DNA of 64,000 nt from Janthinobacterium sp. PC23-8 (GCF_002250505.1 NZ_NJGY01000001.1:603923-667922), one strand, 5' to 3'; shown: positions 30,879-39,560, numbered from the stretch's first letter. The notes: generated by a model from the sequence alone, not told the origin. Made by a program: numbers and translations.

Positions 30879-31004
30879 ATGAAAAAGACACTGACCGTCC
30901 TGACCTCCTGCACGCTGCTGGCCGCCTGTGGCGGCGGTGGTTCTTCTGCCGCTCCTGGCAATGGTACCGGCACCGCGCCGCTGCCCGTCTACACCGGCAA
31001 ATAA
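30879..31004 (+). CDS. Tiny lipoprotein (41 aa)
   Basis: A 41-residue reading frame beginning MKKTLTVLTSCTLLAACGGGG. It has a basic start, a short hydrophobic core and a lipobox LAAC followed by a Gly/Ser-rich tail ending PVYTGK. After signal peptidase II cleavage only about 25 residues would remain on the lipid anchor. GGAG lies 11 bases before the ATG. It sits just upstream of the four-gene acyl-CoA dehydrogenase/PIG-L/methyltransferase/glycosyltransferase operon. It is small enough to be skipped by most gene callers. Function unknown. Confidence 0.7.
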   Translation: MKKTLTVLTSCTLLAACGGGGSSAAPGNGTGTAPLPVYTGK

Positions 31005-31112
31005 TGGCGTACGGCGGCGCCGGCAAATACGGATCCGTTTGCCGGCACTGTGCAGGATCGTACATACATAGCAAAAAGACAAAGCTACGCTGTTAAAAAA
31101 CAGGAGCCTGCC

Positions 31113-32162
31113 ATGTCTGCCAATACCACCGCCCCACCATCGCATGACGCCTTCGGCACTGCGGCCCTGGCCGCCCTGCTGGGGCCCGATACCTCGCTGC
31201 CGCCCATCGACGGCCTGCGCCGCCTGATCGATGCCGGACTCGATGATCTGCCCCTGCCCGGCCATGGCGCCACCTTGCGGCGCTGGCAGGCGCTGGCGGC
31301 AATCGCCGGCGTTGACCTGTCGCTGCTCAAACTTTATGAAGGCCACACCGACGCGCTGGCCATCCTGGCTGAAATCGACGGCCCCGGGGCGGCGCCCGGC
31401 AGCAGCTGGGGTGTCTGGTGCGCGGAAATGCCCGATGCGCGCGTGCGGCTGCGGCAAGCCGCGCAGGGCCACTGGCAACTCGATGGCCGCAAGGCCTGGT
31501 GCTCGGGCGCGGCAGGGCTCAGCCACGCCCTGGTCAGTTGCTGGAACGCGGCCGGCGACGCTTGCCTGGCGTCGGTGGCGCTGGCGCAGCCGGGCGTGCA
31601 CGTCACGCAGGAAGGCTGGCAGGCGGTCGGCATGGCCGGCAGCGCCAGCGTCGACGTGGTGTTTGCCGCCGCCCACGCCACCCCCGTCGGCGCGCCGGGT
31701 GCCTACCTGGCCCGGCCCGGCTTCTGGCATGGCGGCGCCGGCATCGCGGCCGGCTGGTATGGCGCCGCCTGCGCCATCGCCGGCTACCTGCATGCGCGCG
31801 CCGCACAGGCGGCGCCCGATCCGGTGCGCCTGGCACAGCTGGGCCAGATCGACTGCGCGCTGCGCGCCGCCGGCGCCCTGCTGCGCGAAGGCGCGCGCGA
31901 GATCGACGCGCAGCCGCAGCGCGACGCGATGGCTACCGCGCTGCGCCTGCGCCTGACCGTGGAAGACTGCGCCACGCTGGTGCTGCGCCTGGCCACGCGC
32001 GCGCTGGGCGCCGCTCCCTTGTGCCGCAACGCCCACTTTGCCCGCCTGGCCGCCGACCTGCCGGTCTTCCTGCGCCAGAGCCATGCCGAGCGCGACCAGG
32101 CCACCCTGGGCACGATTGTGGCCGGTGTCGCCAGCGTGGCCAACCACCCCTGGAGCCTGTGA
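31113..32162 (+). CDS. Acyl-CoA dehydrogenase-like protein
   Basis: A 349-residue flavoprotein-like protein related to acyl-CoA dehydrogenases. The middle beta region reads SSWGVWCAEMPDARVRL...HWQLDGRKAWCSGAAGLSHALVS, matching the FAD/substrate-binding segment G-x-K-x-W/F-C-SGA. The helical C-terminal domain (ARPGFWHGGAGIAAGWYGAACAIAGYL...) is shorter than in typical enzymes of about 380 residues, and the usual catalytic Glu region is not obvious, so activity may differ. The ATG at 31113 has CAGGAG upstream. It is the first gene of a compact operon with PIG-L, methyltransferase and glycosyltransferase genes, which suggests modification of a sugar-lipid or secondary metabolite rather than beta-oxidation. 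Confidence 0.8.
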   Translation: MSANTTAPPSHDAFGTAALAALLGPDTSLPPIDGLRRLIDAGLDDLPLPGHGATLRRWQALAAIAGVDLSLLKLYEGHTDALAILAEIDGPGAAPGSSWGVWCAEMPDARVRLRQAAQGHWQLDGRKAWCSGAAGLSHALVSCWNAAGDACLASVALAQPGVHVTQEGWQAVGMAGSASVDVVFAAAHATPVGAPGAYLARPGFWHGGAGIAAGWYGAACAIAGYLHARAAQAAPDPVRLAQLGQIDCALRAAGALLREGAREIDAQPQRDAMATALRLRLTVEDCATLVLRLATRALGAAPLCRNAHFARLAADLPVFLRQSHAERDQATLGTIVAGVASVANHPWSL

Positions 32163-32163
32163 C

Positions 32164-32934
32164 ATGCACTTGAAGATGATCCCTGAACAAGAACGCCGGA
32201 TCGAAGGGGCGGGCACGCCGGACGCTGCCTGGCAGGCCTGGCATGGCCTGGCCGCCCTGCCTTTGGTGACGGCGCGCGAACTGGTGCCGGGCGGCGCCCG
32301 CCCGGTAATCGTCGCACCGCACCCCGACGATGAAATCCTGGCCTGCGGCGGCTTGCTGCAACTGCTGGCGCAACAAGGCAGCGAGGTGTTGCTGGTGGCT
32401 GTGACCGACGGCGGCGCCAGCCACCCCGGTTCCGCCTTGTGGACTAAAGAGCGGCTGTGCCGCGTGCGGCCCGAAGAGTCGCGGCAGGCGGCCAGCACCC
32501 TCGGCGTGGCGCCGTCGTGGCTGCGCCTGCGCCTGCCCGATGGCGGCCTGGCCGGCAGAGTCCGTCCGCTGGCCGCCATGCTGCAGGAAGTCCTGCGCCC
32601 CGGCGACACGCTGCTGACCACCTGGCGTTTTGATGGCCACCCGGACCATGAAGCCTGCGGCCAGGCGTGCGCGCTGGCGGCGCGTGCCTGCGGCGCGCTG
32701 CTGGTGGAAATGCCGGTCTGGACCTGGCACTGGGCCGTGCCCGGCGACGCGCGCGTGCCATGGCTGCGCGCACGCCGCCTGGCCCTGCCCGACGAAGTGC
32801 TGCAACGCAAGCGCGACGCCATGCGCTGCTTTGCCAGCCAGACCGAGGCCGACGCCTCCACCGGCCAGGCCGCCATCCTTGGCCCGCATGCGCTGCAACG
32901 CCTGCTGCATCCTTGCGAGGTGTATTTCCGATGA
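32164..32934 (+). CDS. PIG-L (LmbE) family deacetylase
   Basis: A 256-residue protein of the PIG-L family of zinc N-acetylglucosamine deacetylases. The zinc/catalytic motif APHPDDEILACGG has His53 and Asp/Glu. The third ligand lies in FDGHPDHEACG (near His159). Family members remove the N-acetyl group from GlcNAc-linked lipids, mycothiol/bacillithiol precursors or lipopeptides. It begins 1 base after the acyl-CoA dehydrogenase-like stop, and its TGA overlaps the next ATG. In this operon its likely substrate is the product of the glycosyltransferase. Confidence 0.9.
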   Translation: MHLKMIPEQERRIEGAGTPDAAWQAWHGLAALPLVTARELVPGGARPVIVAPHPDDEILACGGLLQLLAQQGSEVLLVAVTDGGASHPGSALWTKERLCRVRPEESRQAASTLGVAPSWLRLRLPDGGLAGRVRPLAAMLQEVLRPGDTLLTTWRFDGHPDHEACGQACALAARACGALLVEMPVWTWHWAVPGDARVPWLRARRLALPDEVLQRKRDAMRCFASQTEADASTGQAAILGPHALQRLLHPCEVYFR

Positions 32935-33575
32935 AGCCGACATCGACCATGGGCGATGCGCGCGGCGCCTACTTCGAACAGTTGTACCGGCAGGACGCCG
33001 ATCCGTGGCGCGTGCGCCAGCGCTGGTACGAAACGCGCAAGCGCACCCTGCTGCTGGCCGGGCTGCCGCAACAGCGCTATCGCAACGCCTATGAACCGGG
33101 CTGCGGCAATGGCGAGCTGACGCTGGAACTGGCGCGCCGCTGCGAGCAGGTGCTGGCGAGCGACTTTTCCGACCAGGCTTTGCTGCTGGCGCGGCACCGG
33201 CTGGAGGCGGCCGGGCAGGCCGATAACGTCACGCTGGCGCGCCACCGGCTGCCGCAGGACTGGCCGCGCACCGGCAAGGGCGTCGACAAATTCGACCTGA
33301 TCGTCATCAGCGAGATCGCCTACTACCTGTCGGCAGAGGAACTGGCGCTGCTGGCCGAACAGGCCGTGGCCAGCCTGGCGCCGGGCGGCAGCATCGCCCT
33401 GTGCCACTGGCGCGCGCCATTCGCGCAGCGCATCCTGTCGACCGTGCGCGTGCACGACGCCTTCCAGCATGCGCCTGGCCTGCACTGTCTGGTGCGCCAC
33501 GAGGAAAGCGATTTCCTGCTCGGCGTCTGGTCCAACGATGCGCGCTCGGTCGCGCAGAAAGAGGGGTTCGCATGA
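32931..33575 (+). CDS. NodS-like SAM-dependent methyltransferase
   Basis: A 214-residue class I methyltransferase. The start FEQLYRQDADPWRVRQRWYETRKRTLLLAGLP is the NodS-type N-terminal cap, and the SAM site is YEPGCGNGELTLELARRCEQVLASDFSDQAL. A further strand is FDLIVISEIAYYLS. NodS N-methylates the deacetylated glucosamine of rhizobial Nod factors, just after NodB removes the acetyl group. Here too a deacetylase gene is directly upstream (ATGA overlap) and a glycosyltransferase directly downstream (ATGA overlap). Substrate is inferred, not shown. Confidence 0.88.
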   Translation: MKPTSTMGDARGAYFEQLYRQDADPWRVRQRWYETRKRTLLLAGLPQQRYRNAYEPGCGNGELTLELARRCEQVLASDFSDQALLLARHRLEAAGQADNVTLARHRLPQDWPRTGKGVDKFDLIVISEIAYYLSAEELALLAEQAVASLAPGGSIALCHWRAPFAQRILSTVRVHDAFQHAPGLHCLVRHEESDFLLGVWSNDARSVAQKEGFA

Positions 33576-34282
33576 TCGGCGTCGTCGTTCCCGTGCATGA
33601 CGAAGAGACCTGCCTGACCGCCTGCCTGGAAGCGCTGACGGTGGCCGCCACCTGCGATGCGCTCGCCGGCGAAGCAGTGTGCATCGTCATCGTGCTCGAC
33701 GCCTGCAGCGACCACTCGCAGCGCATCGTGCTCCATCACGCGATGCGGGCCGACGCGCGCTGGCGCCTCGACTGCATCGCCATCGACGCGCGCAACGTCG
33801 GCGCGGCGCGCGCCGCCGGCGCGGCGCTGCTGCTCGAACGCGGCGCGCGCTGGCTGGCATTTACCGACGCCGACACCTGCGTCGCCCCCGACTGGCTGCG
33901 CAGCCAGCTGCTGCAGCGCGCCGACGCCGTCTGCGGCACCATCGGCATCGACGACTGGTCGGCGCACGCGGATCACGCGCCCGCCCTGCGCGCGCATTTT
34001 GCCCGCACCTATACCGATGCAGACGGCCACCGCCATATCCACGGCGCCAATCTGGGCGTGTGCGCCCAGGCCTACCGGCGCGCCGGCGGCTTCGCGCCGC
34101 TGGCCTGCAGCGAAGATGTGGCGCTGGTCGCCGCCCTGCAAGAAACGGGGGCGCGCATCGCCTGGAGCGCCGCCCCGCGCGTGACCACCAGCGCGCGCCG
34201 CGACGCCAGGGCCAGGGGTGGCTTTGGCGACACCTTGCTGCAGGTGGTGGGGGCGATGGCGGCGCCGGCGCTCAGTGGATAA
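33572..34282 (+). CDS. GT2-family glycosyltransferase
   Basis: A 236-residue GT-A-fold glycosyltransferase. It has the N-terminal VVVPVHDEETCLTACLEAL, the nucleotide-sugar DxD-type motif in WLAFTDADTCVAPDWL, and the acceptor/catalytic segment IHGANLGVCAQAYRRAGGF...SEDVALV. No membrane helix is present, so it is cytoplasmic and non-processive. The ATG overlaps the methyltransferase stop. It is the last gene of the four-gene unit and converges with the peptidase/partner pair. Confidence 0.88.
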   Translation: MIGVVVPVHDEETCLTACLEALTVAATCDALAGEAVCIVIVLDACSDHSQRIVLHHAMRADARWRLDCIAIDARNVGAARAAGAALLLERGARWLAFTDADTCVAPDWLRSQLLQRADAVCGTIGIDDWSAHADHAPALRAHFARTYTDADGHRHIHGANLGVCAQAYRRAGGFAPLACSEDVALVAALQETGARIAWSAAPRVTTSARRDARARGGFGDTLLQVVGAMAAPALSG

Positions 34283-34312
34283 GGGACGCTGTACCTGATG
34301 CGCGCAAGCGCG

Positions 34313-34693
34313 TCAGCACACCGCGCCAGCATCGCTTTTTCCCTTGCGCAGATCAAGCCCGAGGTAGCAGGTCGGGCCATCCTCTTTTGTGCGCACGCAG
34401 AGCAAATGGCCTCTGCGGCGCTCGCGATAACCTGCCGCCCCGCTGCAGGCGTCCTGCTTTTTGATGTCCGGCCCTATCGAATCGAACAAGTCGCTTGCAC
34501 TGCGACCTTTGAACCGGAATGACACATGGGCATCGGCCGCTGACGGAGCTTGCATGTCCGCCAGACTGCCGCCATAAATCTGGTAACTGCCATTCAATGA
34601 CCTGGCTTCGGCGGACGGTTCGCTGTTTGCAACTGGAATGTTCAAGGATGTGAGAAGAAGAACACAATAAACGAGCACGCAAACGCTTCTCAT
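34313..34693 (-). CDS. Secreted 126-aa protein, possible immunity/inhibitor partner
   Basis: A 126-residue protein with a Sec signal peptide (MRSVCVLVYCVLLLTSLNIPVANS), so the mature part, about 100 residues, is periplasmic. Four cysteines in the mature region (KKQDACSG, HLLCVRT, PTCYLGL and the final C) could form two disulfides. No family recognised. Its ATG overlaps the TGA of the upstream LAS-type peptidase gene, so the two are translationally coupled. A muramidase/peptidase gene followed by a small secreted protein is the usual layout of a periplasm-targeted toxin and its immunity protein. Base composition is less GC-rich than neighbours. Confidence 0.6.
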   Translation of the reverse strand: MRSVCVLVYCVLLLTSLNIPVANSEPSAEARSLNGSYQIYGGSLADMQAPSAADAHVSFRFKGRSASDLFDSIGPDIKKQDACSGAAGYRERRRGHLLCVRTKEDGPTCYLGLDLRKGKSDAGAVC

Positions 34694-35202
34694 GGGCGCC
34701 ACCGCAATTCGACGTGAAAATGATCATCATGGCGCATTGCATAACGCACCCGACCGCCGCCGATAGCGCGCTGCACCTTCTCATCATTAAAATAGATGAC
34801 TCTGACCGTCACATGCCACGCAAAAAGCTGTATCAACTTGGTTGTCGCTTCACGGTCGTAGACATCGTCAAAACGTGTGACCCGTGCAACTTGACCGGTA
34901 ACTTTGTCTTTCCTGACGGGCCGTATATCAACCTCGATACCCCTTCTGTGAGTAGCGTGCCCGTCATACTCCTCACCACCATCAATACTGATATTTCCAA
35001 TTCCAAATTTTCTATCGTCAATGGCCTGCCACTCGCGTTCAATGCAGAGTATCAAAGACATTAAAGAAGGATGCGCGTATTGCGCCAAGTGGCCAGTGTG
35101 GGGCCTGCCTCCAACATTGCCATATACATAGTAGCCTGCCCCTTCTGGAGCCTGAGGCAACATAAAATAACCACGCCTGTCCATCGGCTGAACTTCAAGC
35201 AT
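34690..35202 (-). CDS. LAS-type (MepA/M15-like) murein peptidase
   Basis: A 170-residue protein with the zinc signature of LAS peptidases: His85 and Asp92 in HRRGIEVD, and His161/His163 in RHDDHFHVELRW. This fits penicillin-insensitive murein endopeptidases and D-Ala-D-Ala carboxypeptidases. It has no signal peptide, so if it reaches the periplasm it must be delivered by another route, such as type VI secretion. The ATG at 35202 has GGGAG eight bases upstream. Codon use is less GC-biased (many AAA, ATT, GAT codons) than in flanking genes, suggesting recent arrival. Substrate specificity is not determinable. Confidence 0.75.
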   Translation of the reverse strand: MLEVQPMDRRGYFMLPQAPEGAGYYVYGNVGGRPHTGHLAQYAHPSLMSLILCIEREWQAIDDRKFGIGNISIDGGEEYDGHATHRRGIEVDIRPVRKDKVTGQVARVTRFDDVYDREATTKLIQLFAWHVTVRVIYFNDEKVQRAIGGGRVRYAMRHDDHFHVELRWRP

Positions 35203-35396
35203 GACTGACTCCCTCGCGATACCCCATTGATGAAAAATGCATTCATCATTTTCCCTGTGCCTGCCGCAAGGGAATTGTGCAAAGTCAACCATATCAGCCT
35301 GTCAGCAGACTAAACCATGCCCTCGCGCGGCCGGCCAATTGACGGGCCTTGCGGCGGCAAATCCATGGTGCGTTCTCCCAGGATGCTGCGCTATCG

Positions 35397-36992
35397 CTAC
35401 ATGGCGGCCGCCAGCTGCGGCGCCCGGCCGCGACGGACCGGGCTCGCCACTATGGCGGCGACGACGGGCTCACCGCCGTCGCGCAGCTGAAAGACCGACA
35501 AGACCTCGCTCAGGTGACCGGTCTGCTCGCGCAGCGACTCGGCCGCCGCCGACGCCTGCTCGACCAGCGCCGAGTTCTGCTGCGTCATGCCGTCGATGCT
35601 TTCGATCGCCTGGCCGATGCTCTCGATGCCACCGGTCTGCGCGCGGCTGGCGGCGGTAATATCGGACATGATGTCGGCCACCTTCCTGACCGACTCGACG
35701 ATATCGCCCATGGTCACGCCGGCCTCGTCGACGAGCTTCGAACCGATGCCGATCTTCGCCACCGAATCGCCGATCAATTCCTTGATTTCCCTGGCCGCGC
35801 CGGCGCTGCGCTGCGCCAGGTTGCGTACCTCGCTGGCCACCACGGCAAAGCCGCGCCCCTGCTCGCCCGCCCGCGCCGCTTCCACCGCCGCGTTCAGCGC
35901 CAGGATGTTGGTCTGGAAGGCGATGCCGTCGATGACCGCGATGATGTCGACAATTTTCGTGGCCGAGCCGTTGATGGCGCCCATCGTGGCGACCACTTCA
36001 TGCACCAGCTTGCCGCCCTTGGTGGCAATCGCCCTGGCCGACAGGGCCAGCGAATTGGCCTGGTTGGCATTGTCGGCGTTCTCGCGCACCGTCACGGTCA
36101 AGGTCTGCATCGAGCGCGACGTCTGGTCCACGCTGCCCGCCTGCGACTCGGTGCGCGCCGCCAGGTCGGCGTTGCCCGCCGCAATCTCATGGCTGGCCAC
36201 ATTGATCGTCTCGGCCGACCGCTTGATCTCGGACACCATGCTGCCCAACTTGTCGCGCATGTCCTTCAAGGCCAGCAACAGGCTGCCGCTGTCTTTCGGA
36301 TCGGTGTGGATCTCCATCGACAGGTCGCCGTCGGCGACGGCGAGCGCGATGGCGCGGGTATATTCGGGTTCGCCACCGAGTTGCTGCCAGATGGTGCGCA
36401 CCACGAAGAACGACGCGCCCGCCAGGGTGCCGATGACGATCAGCGCCACCGCAATACTGCTCACCAGAATGCGGCCGACGCTGGTCTGGCTTTGCACGAT
36501 GCCGGCGCTGAAGCGATGGCGCGCATCCTCATTCGTCTTGAGCAGGTTGGCGTTCAAGGTCTTGAGCGCGCTTTGCATGCTGGTCACGGCACTGGCGGGA
36601 TCGCCCTGCTCGACTTCCAGCATGATGCGCGCCGCCCTGAGCGCCGGCGCAAAATAGGCCTCGAATTGCTGCGTCAATTGCGCGCCGTTGGCACTTTGTC
36701 CATCGATCTGGCCGAAGGTTTTCAGTTTCACGCGCAGCCTGGCCGCTTGTTCGGGCAATTGGGACAGGCGATTCTTGTCGCCTTCGGCCACCGAGTCGCG
36801 CAGCGCATCGGAAATGGCGCCGATGTCGGCCGTCAGCGCCTTGGCCGTATCAAGCAGCGGATAGTCGACGGTCTCGGTGGCGTGAATCGACTTCTGTGTT
36901 TCAAACACCAGGTAGGTGCTGACCGCCAGGCCGAGCGCAAAGACGGCGGTTGAAATCAAGGGCAAGGCCCAGATTTTCTGCTTGATGCTCAT
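35397..36992 (-). CDS. Methyl-accepting chemotaxis protein
   Basis: A 531-residue chemoreceptor. An N-terminal membrane helix ([24 protein letters not shown]), a periplasmic helical sensor (about 35-180), a second helix ([24 protein letters not shown]), a HAMP domain (about 205-260) and a signalling domain follow in order. The signalling tip [43 protein letters not shown] is the canonical CheA/CheW contact. It follows a PstS-like secreted protein and a porin on the same strand, so it probably senses what those bind or admit. Confidence 0.95.
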   Translation of the reverse strand: MSIKQKIWALPLISTAVFALGLAVSTYLVFETQKSIHATETVDYPLLDTAKALTADIGAISDALRDSVAEGDKNRLSQLPEQAARLRVKLKTFGQIDGQSANGAQLTQQFEAYFAPALRAARIMLEVEQGDPASAVTSMQSALKTLNANLLKTNEDARHRFSAGIVQSQTSVGRILVSSIAVALIVIGTLAGASFFVVRTIWQQLGGEPEYTRAIALAVADGDLSMEIHTDPKDSGSLLLALKDMRDKLGSMVSEIKRSAETINVASHEIAAGNADLAARTESQAGSVDQTSRSMQTLTVTVRENADNANQANSLALSARAIATKGGKLVHEVVATMGAINGSATKIVDIIAVIDGIAFQTNILALNAAVEAARAGEQGRGFAVVASEVRNLAQRSAGAAREIKELIGDSVAKIGIGSKLVDEAGVTMGDIVESVRKVADIMSDITAASRAQTGGIESIGQAIESIDGMTQQNSALVEQASAAAESLREQTGHLSEVLSVFQLRDGGEPVVAAIVASPVRRGRAPQLAAAM

Positions 36993-37083
36993 CTTGAGCC
37001 TCTTGTGAAATGATTATGTTCTTGAACATCCCACACGGCGAAGCGCGCCATCGCGCCTCGCATCGCCGTGTGGCGATTCAAAC

Positions 37084-37518
37084 TTACTTGATGGTGAGCA
37101 GCACTTTCACCGTCGCATCGACCGCGCTTTTATCGACATAGCCGATGATGTTGGGATTACCCGCCACCAGGGTCTTGACCGCCGCGCTGTCGCCGGCGTC
37201 CTTCGGCGGCTGGCCTTTGCCGCTGAAAATCTGCTTCGACCAGTAGGCCTTCAACTGCGCGCCGGTCTTGCCGGATACCTTGGCATAAAACTGCTCGCGC
37301 ACCGGCGAGCCTTCGGCCTGGTCCACCGGCACCGCCTGTCCCGCGCCGGGCAAGCTGCTGTTTTTGCCCAGGAAAAGATCGGACGCCTGTTCTTCGCTTA
37401 GCGCCGTGGCCGTACTTTTCGCCGAAACAATCACGACAACCTCCGCGAACGCAGGCAGCGACAAGAACAGCAGACCGGCCGCCATCATGGACATACTGGT
37501 TTTTTTGGAAATGAACAC
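37084..37518 (-). CDS. Secreted PstS-like phosphate/anion-binding protein
   Basis: A 144-residue exported protein. Residues 1-25 are a signal peptide (MMAAGLLFLSLPAFA-E). The mature part (LSEEQASDLFLGKNSSLPGAGQAVPVDQAEGSPVREQFYAKVSGK...YWSKQIFSGKGQPPKDAGDS..GNPNIIGYVDKSAVD) matches the short one-lobe PstS-like family. It is too small for a full ABC transporter binding protein and has no permease neighbour. It lies between a porin and a chemoreceptor gene and is likely the ligand-binding adaptor of that receptor. Confidence 0.8.
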   Translation of the reverse strand: MFISKKTSMSMMAAGLLFLSLPAFAEVVVIVSAKSTATALSEEQASDLFLGKNSSLPGAGQAVPVDQAEGSPVREQFYAKVSGKTGAQLKAYWSKQIFSGKGQPPKDAGDSAAVKTLVAGNPNIIGYVDKSAVDATVKVLLTIK

Positions 37519-37533
37519 GATTTAATCCCCCGC

Positions 37534-38667
37534 TTAAAATACGAAATCGGCTGAAACGCTCACCAGCTTCACCTTGTCGCCGGCAAGCGCCGGGCTTACG
37601 TTGTTAAATGCGCCGGTGGTTCCCTTCCTCAGGTTGACCTGATCAAATTGCAGCTTGAAGGCAATGTTTTTCAGCGCATCCCAGCGCACGCCGGCCGTGG
37701 TCGTGCTCTGGTTGGCGGGATTGGGCAGGGCCGAATTGGACGCCGTGCTAGGCGCAAACATCGCGTACGGCGTGAAATTGCCCAGGCGATAGCCGCCGTG
37801 CACATAGCCGGTGTTGACTAGGCCCGTCAAGCGGGGGATATCGATCCTGGTGAATTCGACTTGGACGAACCACTCGCCAGGATCGTAGACTGCGCCGATG
37901 TTGTACGATTTGAACGTGCTGGAAACAATTAATTTAGGCGAGTAGGGGACGACGACGTCCGATTGCACATAACCGACCCGCGCCGTCCAGGCGCCGAACT
38001 CGACGGCGTTGCTCAGCCCCCGGAGCCGATCAATCTTGATGCCGTGCAATACCTGACCGCTCCCAGTGAGGGAGTCGATCTTGGTTTTTCCGCCAAACAC
38101 CGACAGCGTATTGGTGACATTGCCGAAGCGATGCTTGTAAGAGACGTCGACACCGTCGACATTGGTCATCGGCGCGCTGCTGTAGACCTCCACCGGCGGA
38201 CGTGCCCACGTATTGGAGTAGCCCACCAGACGCGTGTCGGAGACCATGAAACTGGCCAGCGCCGTGCGCCCGACCCGCACCTTGAGATCGGGGGTGATTG
38301 CATATTGCAGATTGGCCCACTCAATGCGCGGCCCGTAGGTATTGTTGGTGCGCGGCATCGCTACCACTTGCACGGTGGCCGACCATCGGTCGCTGAACCT
38401 GGCGTTTACCTGCGCGCCGAGCTTGGTGTCGGCGCCGATATCCCAATCGTGCGAGGCGCCGGCGCCGGACGGTTGAAACCGGGTACTGACATAATCGCCC
38501 TCGTTCGACGACGAGTGCAGCGCGCCGACGGTGCCGAAACCGCTGTAGCTGAACATGCTGCCGGCGTCCTGCGCCTGGGCCGCACCGACGGCCAGCATGA
38601 GCGCCAGTGGCAAGGCCCGCAGGCGCGCCGCGCCGGAAAGTGCCTGGTTGAGGTTTGACGAATTCAT
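37534..38667 (-). CDS. Outer-membrane porin-like protein
   Basis: A 377-residue beta-barrel protein. A signal peptide (about 1-33, ending AQA-Q) is followed by alternating strands with aromatic girdles (FSYSGFGTVGALHSS, WSATVQVVAMPRTN, RIEWANLQYAITPDLKVRVGRT), ending in VSVSADFVF with the C-terminal Phe needed for Bam insertion. It resembles non-classical porins often paired with PstS-like proteins in Oxalobacteraceae. It is 15 bases upstream of the PstS-like gene. Substrate unknown. Confidence 0.8.
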   Translation of the reverse strand: MNSSNLNQALSGAARLRALPLALMLAVGAAQAQDAGSMFSYSGFGTVGALHSSSNEGDYVSTRFQPSGAGASHDWDIGADTKLGAQVNARFSDRWSATVQVVAMPRTNNTYGPRIEWANLQYAITPDLKVRVGRTALASFMVSDTRLVGYSNTWARPPVEVYSSAPMTNVDGVDVSYKHRFGNVTNTLSVFGGKTKIDSLTGSGQVLHGIKIDRLRGLSNAVEFGAWTARVGYVQSDVVVPYSPKLIVSSTFKSYNIGAVYDPGEWFVQVEFTRIDIPRLTGLVNTGYVHGGYRLGNFTPYAMFAPSTASNSALPNPANQSTTTAGVRWDALKNIAFKLQFDQVNLRKGTTGAFNNVSPALAGDKVKLVSVSADFVF

Positions 38668-38962
38668 TTTTTCTCCTTTGGCTATTTTTGGCAGATGCCA
38701 CCATCACATTTCAGGCGCCGTCATCGCGTGTAGCACCCACTACTGGCGCCAGCCTGCGCTGTACGCCATTCTGCATCGTTGAGCAATATTTCCAATTTAA
38801 AAATACAGTTGCTTCTTATGCACACAAAAATTGATTAATTTGTTTTATTAATTATTTTTTTGATGAATTCATCATATATGTTTTTCAATAGAGCATCAAA
38901 TAATTTGCGTAAATTGTTGTATTTGAGCACATTTAATTGAGCATCTGCCATTTAACAAGTTT
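38668..38962. other. AT-rich promoter region upstream of the porin
   Basis: About 300 bases, with 38790-38940 strikingly AT-rich compared with the rest of the window and full of short A/T runs. It probably holds the porin-operon promoter and may bind nucleoid silencers. No coding frame is credible. Confidence 0.5.
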
Positions 38963-39004
38963 GTGACAAAGCCGGCACGCAGGTCGTCCCGGCCGCTACC
39001 GGCG

Positions 39005-39056
39005 ATATCCTCGTACGTTCCAGGCAGGTCGATTTCATCGGGCTCTGCCTGGGCAG
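39005..39056 (-). pseudogene. Decayed copy of the 3' end of the Cache-domain gene
   Basis: These 52 bases match 41286-41338, the 3' part of the Cache protein gene, at nearly every position, with a one-base deletion and a few substitutions. Translated in reverse they give DEIDLPGTYEDIAGSG, against MKSTYLEKYEDMVVSC in the intact gene. No start or full domain remains, so this is a relic. Confidence 0.7.
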
Positions 39057-39177
39057 TGCAGCGGCACGTGCTGGCCCACTTCCAGGCCATCGTCGCCCTG
39101 CAAGACAAGGCTTCGCAGAGGCGGTCCGCGATGGTGAGCGTGTTGCTGGTGATGTCGGCGATCTCGTCAACCGCGAC

Positions 39178-39340
39178 TGGCGCGAACACCTCGTCGCCCC
39201 CGCCGGCGTTGCGAGTGGCGGGCCCTGAACTATCGCGCCGTCATGAAGTTCATCGAGGAAAAAACGCAGCGGGCATGTGGCAAGCGATGCACTGCGCGCT
39301 GATGGTGCTTGACGACCGACGATGTATCGGCAGGCGCGAG
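39178..39340 (+). pseudogene. Decayed copy of the 3' end of the LysR gene at 50634
   Basis: GAACTATCGCGCC, GTCATGAAGTTCATCGAGGA, GGGCATGTGG and ACGATGTATCGG here also occur in order at 51420-51575, the 3' end of a LysR gene and its flank. The copy has lost about 60 bases between GCGCC and GTCATG and has frameshifts. It reads ...VAGPELSRR against VVEPELSRH in the intact protein. It is a dead fragment. Confidence 0.7.
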
Positions 39341-39560
39341 CGTGATGGTGATCGTCAACCGGAAGAGGTCAACGCCGACGGCGCCCGGCAGTTCGAACAC
39401 CCCACCGGCGGCGCCTTGAGCGCCAAGCAGCGCGGCTACGCCATCGTCAACGCCATGCCGATCGGTGCAGGTCAATGTCAACAAGCTGACGCACAAGGTG
39501 TACCACAAGAAGTAAGGCGCGACGGGCCTGAGCTACAACGACGGCGCGCCGCGCAAGCTG
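39341..39560. other. Non-coding remnant region
   Basis: This stretch next to the chemoreceptor gene has no frame with a credible start or family match. A plus-strand segment ending VNVNKLTHKVYHKK before a TAA near 39516 could be the tail of another lost gene. Confidence 0.4.

Noticed and set aside
30846..33500. An 884-codon minus-strand frame across the dehydrogenase/PIG-L/methyltransferase genes
   Set aside because: Runs antisense to three well-supported genes and has low-complexity Gln/Ala/Gly-rich translation.
34295..34316. Hairpin around the stop of the secreted partner gene as a terminator
   Set aside because: Nine-bp stem with one G-T pair but no T-run on either strand.
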